A stretch of DNA of 64,000 bases. It comes from Radiobacillus kanasensis (GTDB lineage Bacteria; Bacillota; Bacilli; Bacillales; Amphibacillaceae). A model generated the notes under the pieces. It was not told the origin of the DNA and ran no database searches. It saw only the letters and a list, made by a program, of their open reading frames with translations. The stretch covers positions 1,556,001 to 1,620,000 of the forward strand of contig NZ_CP088020.1 of assembly GCF_021049245.1 (NCBI RefSeq), in the 5' to 3' direction. Shown here one piece after another: positions 25,468-35,482 of the stretch. Position 1 is the first letter of the stretch. Each line of letters begins with the position of its first letter. Position numbers and translations under genes: made by a program.

Positions 25468-25771
25468 ACTTTCTACAATAGAAAGCAAAAAGGCAAAGGG
25501 AGAGGAGAAACCGGAGGAAGAACTTATGGGGAAACGTAAGTCTTCTCCGTGTTCAGAAGCAACTAATACGATTGGTTAGTCGCTTCAGTCGTTATTATCG
25601 ACTACATGGGGAAATTTATACATGGATCGTTCATTTTTTTCCATCTTATGAGAAAGTTTCTTTTCGTGCCTGTTCTAATCGTGGTTATACTACAAAAGGG
25701 GAGTTGCACTTCGTTTCTAACCCGTTTTATGATAGGATAAAGGGCGAAACACGAGGAAGAGGTGCTTTAGG
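25468..25771 (+). other. leader region of rsmD with weak small reading frames
   Basis: About 300 bp without a recognisable gene. A 17-codon frame at 25526-25579 has a good GGAGG site (MGKRKSSPCS...). It overlaps a TTG-started 67-codon frame (25572-25775) whose TGA overlaps the rsmD ATG as ATGA. Neither resembles a protein I know, and the second frame has no good binding site. They may be a degraded gene or an untranslated leader. Confidence 0.3.
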
Positions 25772-26815
<1,044 letters not shown>

Positions 26816-26817
<2 letters not shown>

Positions 26818-26856
26818 GAAATCCGAGAGGTGTCCACACCCTCGGATTTCTTATTT
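26816..26856. terminator. bidirectional terminator between coaD and ylbJ
   Basis: AAGAAATCCGAG / CTCGGATTTCTT with an inner GGTGT/ACACC stem; T-runs on both strands. Confidence 0.88.
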
Positions 26857-26860
26857 AGTC

Positions 26861-28087
26861 TTAGCTTTTATGAACAAAGGATGTTCGAAGACGAGTCCCC
26901 ATTACGACGATAGCAATTCCAATCATTGTAATAGTAAAGAGTGGTCCTACTTGTATTAACGTCTCCCACCATTCGGTCCACGATGAATCCTTCGTAAATG
27001 AGGAAAAGACAGGAGTAGTGGACTCCGTTGATTTATGGTCCAAGTACAACGGTTTATAAAGGAACACTGCTAACAAACTTGCAATGACACCATGCAATAA
27101 TCGTGCGAAAAAATAAGGTGCAAAACGTATATCTGTTTCGGCTAAAATACTAGCGACCTGTGCTTGAACCGAAAAACCATTAAAGGCCAAGATAAACGAA
27201 ACCATTATAGCTTGTGGTAAAAAGCTAGAAATGGATGACTCGGAAATTAATTGAGCACCTAACGTTATTTCAAATAGTCCCGAGAATAATGGAAGTGCGA
27301 GTCCTTCTGGCAATTGAGCAAGCTGCAGGATCTGCTCTATACCGTAAGCGAAAAAGTGAGAAATACCAACCTCGGATAGTAAATTAGTAAACACAGAAAA
27401 CATGATGATAAATCCACCAATCATCAATAACGTATTGACAGAATTGATGACAGCATCTCCAAATATCTTACCGAATGGTCTGGAGTCTTCTATTCTCGCT
27501 TGATGCATCTCTTTGAAAGCACGAACGATTGAAAAGCGTTCCTTTTCTTTTGCTTTTCGTTCGTTCTTCTCTTTGTCCATCCCATGAAATCTCATGAATA
27601 TACCGACCAATGTATTTCCTAAATAATGACATACGGCGAGTAATATTCCAAGCTGTGGATCATTAAAAAATCCGATGGAAACGGCTGCGAAAATAAATAA
27701 AGGGTTGGATGCATTGGTAAAAGATACGAGTCGTTCTGCTTCGATTTGAGTTAAATGTTTCTCTTGTCTTAATCGAGAAGAAAGCTTAGCTCCCGAGGGA
27801 TACCCACTAGCCATGCCCATCGCCCATACAAAGCTTCCTACACCAGGTACGTTAAACAGTGGTCGCATTATGGGTTCAAATAAGACCCCAATAAATTTCA
27901 CAACCCCAAAACCAATTAATAACTCAGCTGTGATGAAAAAAGGAAGAAGGGACGGAAAAACAATCTCGGTCCACATTTCTAGTCCTCGTAGACTTGCATC
28001 CAATGATACGCTTGGAAACATAATAAGAGACCCAGCAAGGAATAAGGCCATGGATGCAAGTAGTATAGTTTTCCACTTTGATTTCAA
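26861..28087 (-). CDS. ylbJ: sporulation integral membrane protein YlbJ
   Basis: A 408-residue membrane protein with about eight helices and two nucleoside-recognition (Gate) domains. Family segments are GVGSFVWAMGMASGYPSGAKLSS and the NASNPLFIFAAVSIGFF stretch. In Bacillus subtilis ylbJ is SigE-controlled and needed for proper cortex formation; a transport role is suspected. Start is TTG 28087 with AGGAGGGA upstream. Convergent with coaD and divergent from ylbK. Confidence 0.93.
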   Translation of the reverse strand: MKSKWKTILLASMALFLAGSLIMFPSVSLDASLRGLEMWTEIVFPSLLPFFITAELLIGFGVVKFIGVLFEPIMRPLFNVPGVGSFVWAMGMASGYPSGAKLSSRLRQEKHLTQIEAERLVSFTNASNPLFIFAAVSIGFFNDPQLGILLAVCHYLGNTLVGIFMRFHGMDKEKNERKAKEKERFSIVRAFKEMHQARIEDSRPFGKIFGDAVINSVNTLLMIGGFIIMFSVFTNLLSEVGISHFFAYGIEQILQLAQLPEGLALPLFSGLFEITLGAQLISESSISSFLPQAIMVSFILAFNGFSVQAQVASILAETDIRFAPYFFARLLHGVIASLLAVFLYKPLYLDHKSTESTTPVFSSFTKDSSWTEWWETLIQVGPLFTITMIGIAIVVMGTRLRTSFVHKS

Positions 28088-28210
28088 GAAAAGTCCCTCC
28101 TAGTATAAAGCTACACTTTTCTGTACTTCTATTTTTTAAAATAGTAAAATATGGTTAACGTGGGTAGTACAAGCGCTCTTTATCAATATACGCTCATAGA
28201 AGGAGTAAAT

Positions 28211-28246
28211 ATGCCATATTATGTATCGTTAGAAAATTTCATCTAA
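28211..28246 (+). CDS. possible 11-codon leader peptide of ylbK
   Basis: ATG at 28211 is preceded by a strong AGAAGGAG site five bases upstream, and encodes MPYYVSLENFI. Its TAA stop (28244-28246) runs into the AAGGAGAGA ribosome binding site of ylbK, so translation of the small frame could load or block initiation at ylbK. This is inferred from the layout alone; nothing shows that it is expressed. Confidence 0.3.
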   Translation: MPYYVSLENFI

Positions 28247-28259
28247 GGAGAGACATAAT

Positions 28260-29054
28260 TTGGCAAAACCAGTAATTGGCCTAGCTCTAGGATCGGGTGG
28301 TGCGAAAGGGTTATCCCATATAGGCGTCATTAAAGAGCTAGAGGATCATGGCATCTCGATTGACCTTATAGCAGGAAGCAGTATAGGTGCAGTAATCGGT
28401 GTTCTTTATGCTGCTGGACAGAAGCCTGCTCACTTAATCCAAATTGCTTCCTCCTTGAAACGAAACTTATTTGTGGATTTTGCTATTTCCAAAATGGGGA
28501 TCATCCAAGGGGAGCGAATTAAGGAATTTATACAATTACTAACCTTTAATCAAAACTTAGAGGACCTAAAAATCCCGGTTGGTGTGGTGGCAACCGAGCT
28601 TTATACAGGAAGGAAAAAAGTCTTTCGAAAAGGGTTTACTGCAGATGTGGTGAGGGCAAGTATATCAATACCAGGAATTTTTGTACCGGAAAACATGCAA
28701 GGAACGTATTATATTGACGGTGGAGTCGTCGATCGTGTTCCCGTTTCTGTCGCTCGTGAGATGGGGGCGGATATTGTCATTGCAGTGGATTGTTCGGCTT
28801 TTTCTCCTAATTCGAATGTGTATTCTATGTACGATGTCATGCTTCAAAGTATCGATATCATGCAGGAAGAGTTGGTGCAGCATATTCCACATAAAGCAGA
28901 TATTGTACTTAAACCCGAAGTTTTTCGCTACCATTCCCGATCTTTTAAAGACGCTACACAAATTATAAAAGAGGGAAGAGAGGAAGCGAAAGCTAAATTG
29001 AGAGACATTCAAGACATCGTGACAAACTGGAAGGAGAAAAATCATGAAATTTAA
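28260..29054 (+). CDS. ylbK: patatin-like phospholipase family protein YlbK
   Basis: A 264-residue serine hydrolase of the patatin family. The oxyanion loop GSGGAKG (about residues 11-17), the nucleophile elbow GSSIG (Ser about 41) and the DGG motif with catalytic Asp (YYIDGGVVDRVP, about 157) are all intact. No signal peptide, so a cytosolic or peripheral lipid hydrolase is likely; the substrate is unknown. Start is TTG 28260. Its 3' end overlaps sepM by 11 bp. Confidence 0.92.
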   Translation: MAKPVIGLALGSGGAKGLSHIGVIKELEDHGISIDLIAGSSIGAVIGVLYAAGQKPAHLIQIASSLKRNLFVDFAISKMGIIQGERIKEFIQLLTFNQNLEDLKIPVGVVATELYTGRKKVFRKGFTADVVRASISIPGIFVPENMQGTYYIDGGVVDRVPVSVAREMGADIVIAVDCSAFSPNSNVYSMYDVMLQSIDIMQEELVQHIPHKADIVLKPEVFRYHSRSFKDATQIIKEGREEAKAKLRDIQDIVTNWKEKNHEI

Positions 29055-30069
29055 TAAAAAGGGTTTTATATTTTCTATATTCATTATTCTATTAGCTGCG
29101 TTCGTCGTAGGCTATCGACTCCCGTATTATATATACAAGCCAGGGGAAGCAGACGCTCTTAATCCTATTGTAGAAGTTGCAAGTGGCTATGAAAGTGAAG
29201 GAGATATGCACCTCGTTACGGTTCGAGGAGGACAAGCTACACCGCTTCAATATGCATGGGCCTCTTTCCAGCCTCATTATGAAATTTTAAGCATGGATGA
29301 AGTGTTTCCAAAAGGGATCTCGCAAGATGAGTATTTCGAAGCTCAACTTCAGATGATGGAAAATTCTCAGGAAGCATCAACTGTCGTTGCCTACGAAGCG
29401 GCAGATAAAGACATTGATATTGAATATAAAGGTGTTTACGTCGTGTCCGTCATTGAAGGTATGCCGGCAGAAGGTAAGCTTAAATCAGGGGACCGAATAA
29501 CTCAGGTAAATGGAAAAAAAGTTCAGCAATCCGAGGATCTCATCGACTATGTTTCTTCTATGAAAGCGGGCGATACGATTACCGTAACCGTGCAAAGGGA
29601 TAAAAAAACATTGGAAAAGAAAATAGTGCTGAAACAATTTGAAGCTGCCGAAAACAAGGTCGGGGTTGGAATTCAATTGGTCACAGATCGAGAAGTAGAG
29701 GTGGATCCAGGCATTGAATTTGCGAGTGGGAATATTGGAGGACCAAGTGCAGGTTTAATGTTTTCCTTAGAGATTTACGATCAGCTTACGGAAGATGATT
29801 TAACGAAAGGGTACCAAATTGCTGGTACAGGTGAGATTAGTTATGAGGGAGAAGTCGGTAGAATCGGTGGTATCGATAAAAAGGTTATTGCTGCCGATGA
29901 GGAAGGCTGTGCTATCTTCTTCGCACCAAGTGAAAACGGTGCTAAGGACTCGAATTATTCTGTAGCCGTTGAAACCGCTGAAGAAATCGGGACAGATATG
30001 AAAATAGTCCCTGTTGATACATTCCAAGATGCATTAGACTATTTACAACAGTTAGAACCGAAAAGCTAA
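29044..30069 (+). CDS. ylbL: SepM/YlbL family PDZ-Lon membrane protease
   Basis: A 341-residue protein with one N-terminal membrane helix (about residues 6-24), a PDZ domain (GVYVVSVIEGMPAEGKLKSG, about 125-190) and a C-terminal Lon-type (S16) protease domain with catalytic Ser in GGPSAGLMF (about residue 234) and Lys in GGIDKKVIAA (about 279). Relatives cleave secreted or membrane peptides: SepM matures the competence signal of streptococci, and YlbL works with LonA and CtpA in Bacillus subtilis DNA-damage checkpoint recovery. Overlap with ylbK suggests co-translation. Confidence 0.93.
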   Translation: MKFNKKGFIFSIFIILLAAFVVGYRLPYYIYKPGEADALNPIVEVASGYESEGDMHLVTVRGGQATPLQYAWASFQPHYEILSMDEVFPKGISQDEYFEAQLQMMENSQEASTVVAYEAADKDIDIEYKGVYVVSVIEGMPAEGKLKSGDRITQVNGKKVQQSEDLIDYVSSMKAGDTITVTVQRDKKTLEKKIVLKQFEAAENKVGVGIQLVTDREVEVDPGIEFASGNIGGPSAGLMFSLEIYDQLTEDDLTKGYQIAGTGEISYEGEVGRIGGIDKKVIAADEEGCAIFFAPSENGAKDSNYSVAVETAEEIGTDMKIVPVDTFQDALDYLQQLEPKS

Positions 30070-30103
30070 AAGAGGCTAGACCAAAAGTGTCTTAGTCGTA
30101 AAT

Positions 30104-30165
30104 AAAATCCGAACTAAAGTTCGAAATTCTTCCGTTAGAATTCGAATTAGTTCGGATTTTTCTTT
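30104..30165. terminator. long-stem terminator after sepM within repeat copy B
   Basis: AAAATCCGAACTAA / TTAGTTCGGATTTTT with a pairing interior (GTTCGAA / TTCGAAT). Likely terminates ylbK-sepM; the same hairpin occurs inverted at 17155-17215. Confidence 0.75.
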
Positions 30166-30196
30166 TAGATTGCTTTTGTAATTTTGTTGCAGATAA

Positions 30197-30753
30197 GATA
30201 TAGATTGCGACGTAACGAAATATTAAAAGTTACTACAAAACCATCGGTTTAGTGACTGCTCGGTGTGTGTACGATGCTGATTTCCGCTGAGGGCAGTCGC
30301 TTTCCGCGGGCACGGCCTCAGCCTCCTCGCTCGCAAAGAACGCTCACTGTGGGGTCTTCACCTCGTGCTGTTCCCGCAGGAGTCGACTGCCCTCCGCTCC
30401 AATCAACATACTGAATGTGGTAAACGATATATAATGCCGCTAAGAGGTTATAACCAGACAGACAACTGCGTTACCCTTTCGACTTGTTATAGACATATAC
30501 AGTATAACTAATCATTTATTTGATCATAAGGAGCACTTGTTCGAGCTTTTTAGTAATTTTAAAGGACCAAAATATCCGCGTCCCTCTCGAACTGTTACTT
30601 TTTATAAATATAGAGGACTGAATGTGCACAAACAACTTGTATCATTCCAGCGACGGTCTGACAAAAAATCGAAAAGCCTTACTAGTATTCTGCCGGAGCG
30701 TCCATTAAACTTCATAATCTTTTTTATTAATTACGTCGCATTTTATATCAATC
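30197..30753. repeat. inner repeat element with GATATARATTGCGACGTAA ends
   Basis: About 556 bp with terminal inverted repeats: GATATAGATTGCGACGTAAC at 30197-30216 and TTGATATAAAATGCGACGTAA read inward from 30751. Next to the left end is a GC-rich arm (about 30240-30400) of the CCGCGGGCACGGCCTCAG ... TTCCCGCAGGAGTC type, common in Bacillaceae. The right arm seen in the 50.4-54.5 kb copy is missing here. Contains an unoccupied match (30373-30384) to the IS110 target. Noncoding. Confidence 0.65.
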
Positions 30754-30851
30754 ATGAATGAAGAACCAACCATTGAAAAATAAATTTCAAGTTTCCTATC
30801 CTGATAATCGTTCATTTTAGAGTAGGAGGTTATATTTTTTCCTAGTCTCTT

Positions 30852-32066
30852 TTATATGTATCGAATCGGTGGCTGGAACTCTTGTTGTTTTAAAGCAATT
30901 TTTTGCTTCGGATTTAGAACACTGTAATAGGCGTTGGTCGCTCTTTCTTCCATTCTAGATAGGAGTGAGTTATCATTAGGCAATTTTGTGTATATCGGAA
31001 CGGTCGCTTGTTTTTTTATTTGATTTAGATATTTTTGCCCATTTTTGGTCATTCCTAGCACTCGCACATAAGGGAACGAGCTAGAGGTTTTTATTTCTTC
31101 CATCTCTTGTTTGGTAGTATTCGTTATAATATGTGTACAAATCCGCTGGAGACGTGTCCATGTATAACGCTTCGTTTTTAATGCTTGCATCCATTCTTCA
31201 AAACTTATTGCAGATGCGATTGTTCGTTTTAATCGATATTCCAATCCTTCTTCAACACCGTGAATATTTTCAAGCTCAGTAAGCGACATCGTTTGAATAC
31301 GGTATTGAAGGACGGAGAAATAATGGTCCCAGTTATGCCACATGCCGGTCTTTTGGTAATAATCGTGCAGCGCTTCTAATGTACTTGTAGGCATCGCTTG
31401 ACTAGCTTTTTCCGTTATCCGTTGATTCTCTAGTAATTCCTTCCTTATACTCGTCGCGCTGGCTATCGAACTCGTAATAGTCTTTTGATGGAACTGATTA
31501 CTTGTACGTTCAATGGTCATTGGACTAATCTGATAGCTGTGATCCTTGATTGCTTTCACGTAGCTGAACCCTAAAATATTGTTCGGGGAGGAAAGATCGA
31601 CTGCACCTTCAGTTAAGCCAATGGACTGATAGGCACGTTTACTCGCCTCAGGAAAGGAAATACCTTCCGCTAGGTGACGATGAAGTTCTTCCTGGAACCG
31701 CTGTTTTTCATGATGTAATGTATCGTAAGCAGAAAGAAAGGCATCTATTGTTCCATGCTCACTTCCGAAACAAACGGATTGGCAAAACAGATGTTCTAAA
31801 GCGGTTACTGCACCGAATGAAAACAAGTCACTATGCTGAACGGCATAGGCATAGGGTAATTCAATGACAAGATCAACTCCTGATTGCAAGGCGATTTTCG
31901 TCCGATGAAATTTATCGATGATCGCAGGTTCCCCGCGCTGAAGAAAGTTTCCGCTCATGACGGCAATTATACAGGATGCTTTCGTCTCTTTTTTGGATTG
32001 AGTAAGATGGTATAAGTGCCCGTTGTGAAATGGATTATACTCTACGATTAAACCACAAGCTTCCAC
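30852..32066 (-). CDS. tmcAL: tRNA(Met) cytidine acetate ligase TmcAL (YlbM)
   Basis: A 404-residue HIGH-type nucleotidyltransferase-fold enzyme that uses acetate and ATP to form N4-acetylcytidine at the wobble base of elongator tRNA-Met. The N-terminal GLIVEYNPFHNGHLYHL carries the HxGH motif; GNFLQRGEPAIIDKFHR and VIELPYAYAVQHSD are family landmarks. Transcribed against its neighbours, as in Bacillus subtilis. The stop codon touches the repeat element B, which replaces any other downstream signal. Confidence 0.94.
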   Translation of the reverse strand: MEACGLIVEYNPFHNGHLYHLTQSKKETKASCIIAVMSGNFLQRGEPAIIDKFHRTKIALQSGVDLVIELPYAYAVQHSDLFSFGAVTALEHLFCQSVCFGSEHGTIDAFLSAYDTLHHEKQRFQEELHRHLAEGISFPEASKRAYQSIGLTEGAVDLSSPNNILGFSYVKAIKDHSYQISPMTIERTSNQFHQKTITSSIASATSIRKELLENQRITEKASQAMPTSTLEALHDYYQKTGMWHNWDHYFSVLQYRIQTMSLTELENIHGVEEGLEYRLKRTIASAISFEEWMQALKTKRYTWTRLQRICTHIITNTTKQEMEEIKTSSSFPYVRVLGMTKNGQKYLNQIKKQATVPIYTKLPNDNSLLSRMEERATNAYYSVLNPKQKIALKQQEFQPPIRYI

Positions 32067-32292
32067 AATAACTCCCCCTTCCTAGGTCATAACAAAGCTC
32101 TATGGATTAGTTTACCAAATCCAGTACAATCGTGCATGGTGGATTTGAAGATGCTTTGGAGACTATGATAGGATAGACGGATAAGATGCCATAAATGGAA
32201 TAGTATATGGTTATAATAGACTGTAAAGAAAAAATATTGACAAATTGGTTATTTCCTTTTAAAATAACCTTTGTTGCCTGAGGTGATAATCA

Positions 32293-32820
32293 ATGAAATT
32301 TCCACTTCAAAAGTTTAAAGAGGATGAACCTCTTACCTTTGAAGACCATGTCGACATTTCGGATATCGTGGAAATGAATAATGACATTCGACGTATTGAA
32401 CCCGTTCTTGTAAAAGGAAAAGCAATCCGGAGAGGAAATGAAATTACGTTTCAATTTTCTATTGACGGTGCCATGATCCTTCCTTGTGCAAGGACACTTG
32501 TTGATGTAAATTATCCTTTTCACATTGATGCACTGGAGATATTTTCTACATCTTCTTATTATCAAGAAGAAGATGAATCAGAAATTCATCCCGTCCATGG
32601 AGAAATGCTTGACTTAACACCATTTATAAAGGAAAATGTTTTATTGGAGGTTCCTTTTCGTGTGTTCTCTGATGAAGAAACAATGAAAGAGAACGCGTTA
32701 ACCGAAGGGGAAGGATGGGAGCTTTCTACTGGTCAAAAGCAGGAAAAGAAAGTAGACCCACGTTTGGAAAAACTTAAAACATTATTACAAGACGAGGAAA
32801 AGGAAAATCGTTCGAGGTAA
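32293..32820 (+). CDS. ylbN: YceD/DUF177 family protein YlbN
   Basis: A 175-residue DUF177 protein, almost always encoded just upstream of rpmF as here (73 bp gap). Landmarks are VLVKGKAIRRGNEITFQFSIDGAMILPCARTLVDV, shown here only as the part up to GNEITF, and the acidic centre. The family is linked to 23S rRNA accumulation in plants and E. coli. Conserved CARTL contains a single Cys rather than the CxxC of some relatives. AAGGTGATAATC-type site precedes ATG. Confidence 0.9.
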   Translation: MKFPLQKFKEDEPLTFEDHVDISDIVEMNNDIRRIEPVLVKGKAIRRGNEITFQFSIDGAMILPCARTLVDVNYPFHIDALEIFSTSSYYQEEDESEIHPVHGEMLDLTPFIKENVLLEVPFRVFSDEETMKENALTEGEGWELSTGQKQEKKVDPRLEKLKTLLQDEEKENRSR

Positions 32821-32893
32821 GCTACTCTACCTTTACCTTATTCCGTTTAGATAAGGACAGATTTTCGAACCGTGTTTGAAGGAGGTGTAAGAC

Positions 32894-33067
32894 ATGGCAG
32901 TACCTAAGAGAAGAACTTCCAAAAAAGTGAAAAACCAACGTCGTACCCATAAAAAATTACATGTACCTGGATTAATCGAATGTTCAAATTGTGGTGAACT
33001 TACTAAGCCACACCATGTTTGTAAATCATGTGGACAGTATGATGGGAAACAAGTAGTAGAAGCATAA
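32894..33067 (+). CDS. rpmF: 50S ribosomal protein L32
   Basis: A 57-residue ribosomal protein, below the size limit of simple ORF scans. It reads [17 protein letters not shown], then a Cys4 zinc ribbon made of CSNCG (about residues 30-34) and CKSCG (about 43-47), so it is the zinc-binding C+ form. AAGGAGGTGTAAGAC gives a near-consensus binding site. Co-transcribed with ylbN; a terminator follows 10 bp after the stop. Confidence 0.97.
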   Translation: MAVPKRRTSKKVKNQRRTHKKLHVPGLIECSNCGELTKPHHVCKSCGQYDGKQVVEA

Positions 33068-33076
33068 TATATCCGG

Positions 33077-33104
33077 AAAGATACCTGATTAGGTATCTTT
33101 TTTT
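33077..33104 (+). terminator. terminator of ylbN-rpmF
   Basis: AAAGATACCT / AGGTATCTTTTTTT with a GATT loop. Confidence 0.9.
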
Positions 33105-33271
33105 GTATGTCTAAACTCTCTACTAATTCGATAAGAACGGAATCTAGTATAGATATAGTAGTCCAAAATGTTATTCGGACTGGAAAGATAAAAAAATTGT
33201 TAAAGTTTTATTCTATCATCCTGATAGTTTGCATACATTGATAGCAAACGGTTATTAGAGGAGGGATGAGG

Positions 33272-33760
33272 ATGAATAATACAAGACAAGATGCCTGGAA
33301 TCAGGAAGAGGATGTCTTACTAGCGGAAACCGTTTTACGATATATTAGGGAAGGGAAAACCCAACTAGAAGCATTTAAAGAAGTGGCTAAAAAACTATCC
33401 CGAACTCCTGCTGCATGCGGATTTCGCTGGAATGCATCGGTTAGAAAACAATACCAACAAGCTATTCAACTAGCGAAGAAAGATAGAAAACAAGGGGATG
33501 CCTTTACCATGTTTCTCCCACAGGAAGATGGAGTCAACCATGGAGAGGGTGCGCTAGATGCAGCTATTTCATTGTTAGAAAAAATGAAAGTGAGTTATTA
33601 TTCGAGTGAACAAGATCAATCACTGGAAGAAAAACTAAACAATTTAAAGAAAGAGAATGAAAAACTACGGCAACAGGTTAAAAGATACGAAGATGCCTGG
33701 AATGAAATGGGGCAGCTTTGGCAATGGGTAGGTACGAAAAAAGACAGCCAGCCTAACTAA
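33272..33760 (+). CDS. rsfA: RsfA family prespore-specific transcription regulator
   Basis: A 162-residue protein with an N-terminal Myb-like helix-turn-helix ([21 protein letters not shown] and [15 protein letters not shown]) and a C-terminal coiled coil (about residues 120-150, [17 protein letters not shown]). RsfA is made in the forespore under SigF and adjusts SigF-dependent genes in Bacillus subtilis (ylbO). I start at ATG 33272, seven bases after AGAGGAGGG; ATG 33266 is too close to that site. Confidence 0.9.
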   Translation: MNNTRQDAWNQEEDVLLAETVLRYIREGKTQLEAFKEVAKKLSRTPAACGFRWNASVRKQYQQAIQLAKKDRKQGDAFTMFLPQEDGVNHGEGALDAAISLLEKMKVSYYSSEQDQSLEEKLNNLKKENEKLRQQVKRYEDAWNEMGQLWQWVGTKKDSQPN

Positions 33761-33814
33761 CAAAGGACAACATGACATTCGGACTTATAAAAATTACGTT
33801 TCTACTCCATAAAG

Positions 33815-33844
33815 AAAACCCTTGCGACTAAAGCAAGGGTTTTT
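33815..33844. terminator. terminator between rsfA and ylbP
   Basis: AAAACCCTTGC / GCAAGGGTTTTT with a seven-base loop; can serve both convergent genes. Confidence 0.85.
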
Positions 33845-33850
33845 GTACGT

Positions 33851-34324
33851 TTAGGAAGGATCTTGTTCCTTAACACCTGATGGCATCCATATTAATGGGT
33901 TTTCCCCAAGGTCTCTTTCCATATTATATTTTGCTTTTTCAAAGCCCATTTTCTCCCAAAATCCATGGGAATTAATCCTAGGATTCGTTTTAATCGGTAA
34001 GGCCATATCTTTTGCAAAATCTACTAAGGCTTTTCCATATCCTTTGCCTCTATGATCAGGCAAAACCTCTAGCTTCCATAATTCTAAGTAGTCTTGAGAG
34101 GGTTCAAAATAATAGTTGTATCTTGCGTTTACTTTGTATAAACTCATTCTCGCAGCTAAAGCGTTCCCATAGTAAATACCAAAAAAAGGTGATTCGCTAT
34201 CGTTTTCGATAATGTTACTTTCCAGATCCTCCATCATAGAGAGCTCTTGGTTTCCGTATTCCTTAAATCTTTTAAATTCCTCTAATGTTTTATAATTGAC
34301 TAATAAACGTTCTACTTTTACCAT
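33851..34324 (-). CDS. ylbP: GNAT N-acetyltransferase YlbP
   Basis: A 157-residue acetyltransferase of the YlbP type. The acetyl-CoA loop is LEVLPDHRGKGYGKALVDFA, and the segment SPFFGIYYGNALAARMSLY is typical of the family. I start at ATG 34324 (GGGAAGGGGAAGAG upstream), which gives the usual length; a 16-codon upstream extension starts at 34372. Substrate unknown. Position between rsfA and panE matches Bacillus subtilis. Confidence 0.88.
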   Translation of the reverse strand: MVKVERLLVNYKTLEEFKRFKEYGNQELSMMEDLESNIIENDSESPFFGIYYGNALAARMSLYKVNARYNYYFEPSQDYLELWKLEVLPDHRGKGYGKALVDFAKDMALPIKTNPRINSHGFWEKMGFEKAKYNMERDLGENPLIWMPSGVKEQDPS

Positions 34325-34600
34325 ATTGATACTCTTCCCCTTCCCTGAATGTTTCTTTCTTTTATCCATCATGAATACATGTAGGGTGAAAACGGTCCAG
34401 CATAATTAGGGGCCGTATTACCTTTGATATCCTGTTTCAGGAACTGTCCAGGATGTATCCCCTTACTTATTATAATATAAAAATTTTCAGAAAGAAATGA
34501 GTACTATCTTTAAATCGAAGTATTGCACGAATTTTATCGGATTATTAGATGAAAATTTGCTACAATTAGCTATTATAGAGGTTACGACAGGAGTGAGACG

Positions 34601-35482
34601 GTGAGAATTGGGATTATTGGAGGAGGGGCAGTAGGTTTGTTAACAGCCTATTTCCTGCGTGCACAACATGAGATAACGATATATGTGCGAAGAGAGGAAC
34701 AGCGAGATGCGCTTTTAAACAACGGTGTATCCGTGCGACCTTATGAAGAAAATAGAGGGGTACAGATAGGCTTCCTAAAAGAGATAGCTGACCATGATAT
34801 CTTATTGATTTGTGTGAAAAGCTATCAATTACAAGCTTTATTCCCTACACTGCAAACTATAAATTGCCCCATTATTTTTATGCAGAACGGAATGGGTCAC
34901 ATAAAATGGATAAAGGAAGCAAACCTTCAAGTTTCGATTGGTATCGGGGTTTTCGAGCATGGGGTTCGTAAAGTGAACGATGATACGGTTATACATTCAG
35001 GTGTTGGTCAAATACGAGTGAGTCCGTTTGAGGAAGAGGATGAAATCATACAGTCGTTCGTTCCTTTATTGGATCAAGATGCTTTTCCTTTTTATGCACA
35101 AGATGACTGGCGACGCGTCCTTCAGGAAAAGTTAATCGCCAATGCTGTAATAAATCCGATCACGGCACTTTTCCAAGCGGAGAATGGAACGATTCTTCAA
35201 ATTCCCGAGCTAACATGGATGGCAAAGAAGTTATGTCAAGAAGCATCTAACAGGCTAGATTTGCCATGGGAAGAGCAGTGGAGCTATGTGAAACGTATTA
35301 TAAAAAGTACAGAAAAGAACCGTTCTTCCATGCTAGTTGATATAGATCAAATGAGACAAACAGAGGTGGAGCAGATAAGTGGTTACCTCATGGAGAATAG
35401 TCAAGAAGATTTACCTTATACGAGCTTTATGTACCATAGTATCAAAGCTTTAGAGAGGCAGAAGAGAGGGAAAGACGGATGA
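34601..35482 (+). CDS. panE: 2-dehydropantoate 2-reductase PanE
   Basis: A 293-residue NADPH-dependent ketopantoate reductase of pantothenate synthesis (YlbQ position). The Rossmann motif GIIGGGAVGLLTAYFL is at residues 3-18; the catalytic Lys and Asn fall in LQEKLIANAVINPITAL (about residues 168-184). Length is normal. GTG start at 34601 with CAGGAGTGAG upstream. Together with coaD this window covers two steps toward coenzyme A. Overlaps the next gene by four bases. Confidence 0.92.
   Translation: MRIGIIGGGAVGLLTAYFLRAQHEITIYVRREEQRDALLNNGVSVRPYEENRGVQIGFLKEIADHDILLICVKSYQLQALFPTLQTINCPIIFMQNGMGHIKWIKEANLQVSIGIGVFEHGVRKVNDDTVIHSGVGQIRVSPFEEEDEIIQSFVPLLDQDAFPFYAQDDWRRVLQEKLIANAVINPITALFQAENGTILQIPELTWMAKKLCQEASNRLDLPWEEQWSYVKRIIKSTEKNRSSMLVDIDQMRQTEVEQISGYLMENSQEDLPYTSFMYHSIKALERQKRGKDG

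Larger units (their letters stand above)
30071..30851. repeat. long nested repeat element (copy B), IS1182-like outer ends
   Basis: A 780-bp gene-free block between sepM and tmcAL. Outer ends are inverted: AGAGGCTAGACCAAAA at the left and AAGAGACTAGGAAAAAA read inward from the right; both resemble the IS1182-element end AGAGGCTGGGACAAAA at 19.5-21.4 kb. Inside lies a second element (30197-30753) with its own inverted ends. A strong hairpin follows sepM at 30104-30165. Copy A (16787-17220) is colinear in reverse orientation. A 74-codon frame at 30537-30761 shows no protein-like conservation relative to the copy at 53.9 kb. Confidence 0.65.

Noticed and set aside
30537-30761. 74-codon reading frame inside repeat copy B
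   Set aside because: The homologous stretch at 53860-54000 has a different reading pattern with stops and indels, so there is no sign of protein-level conservation.
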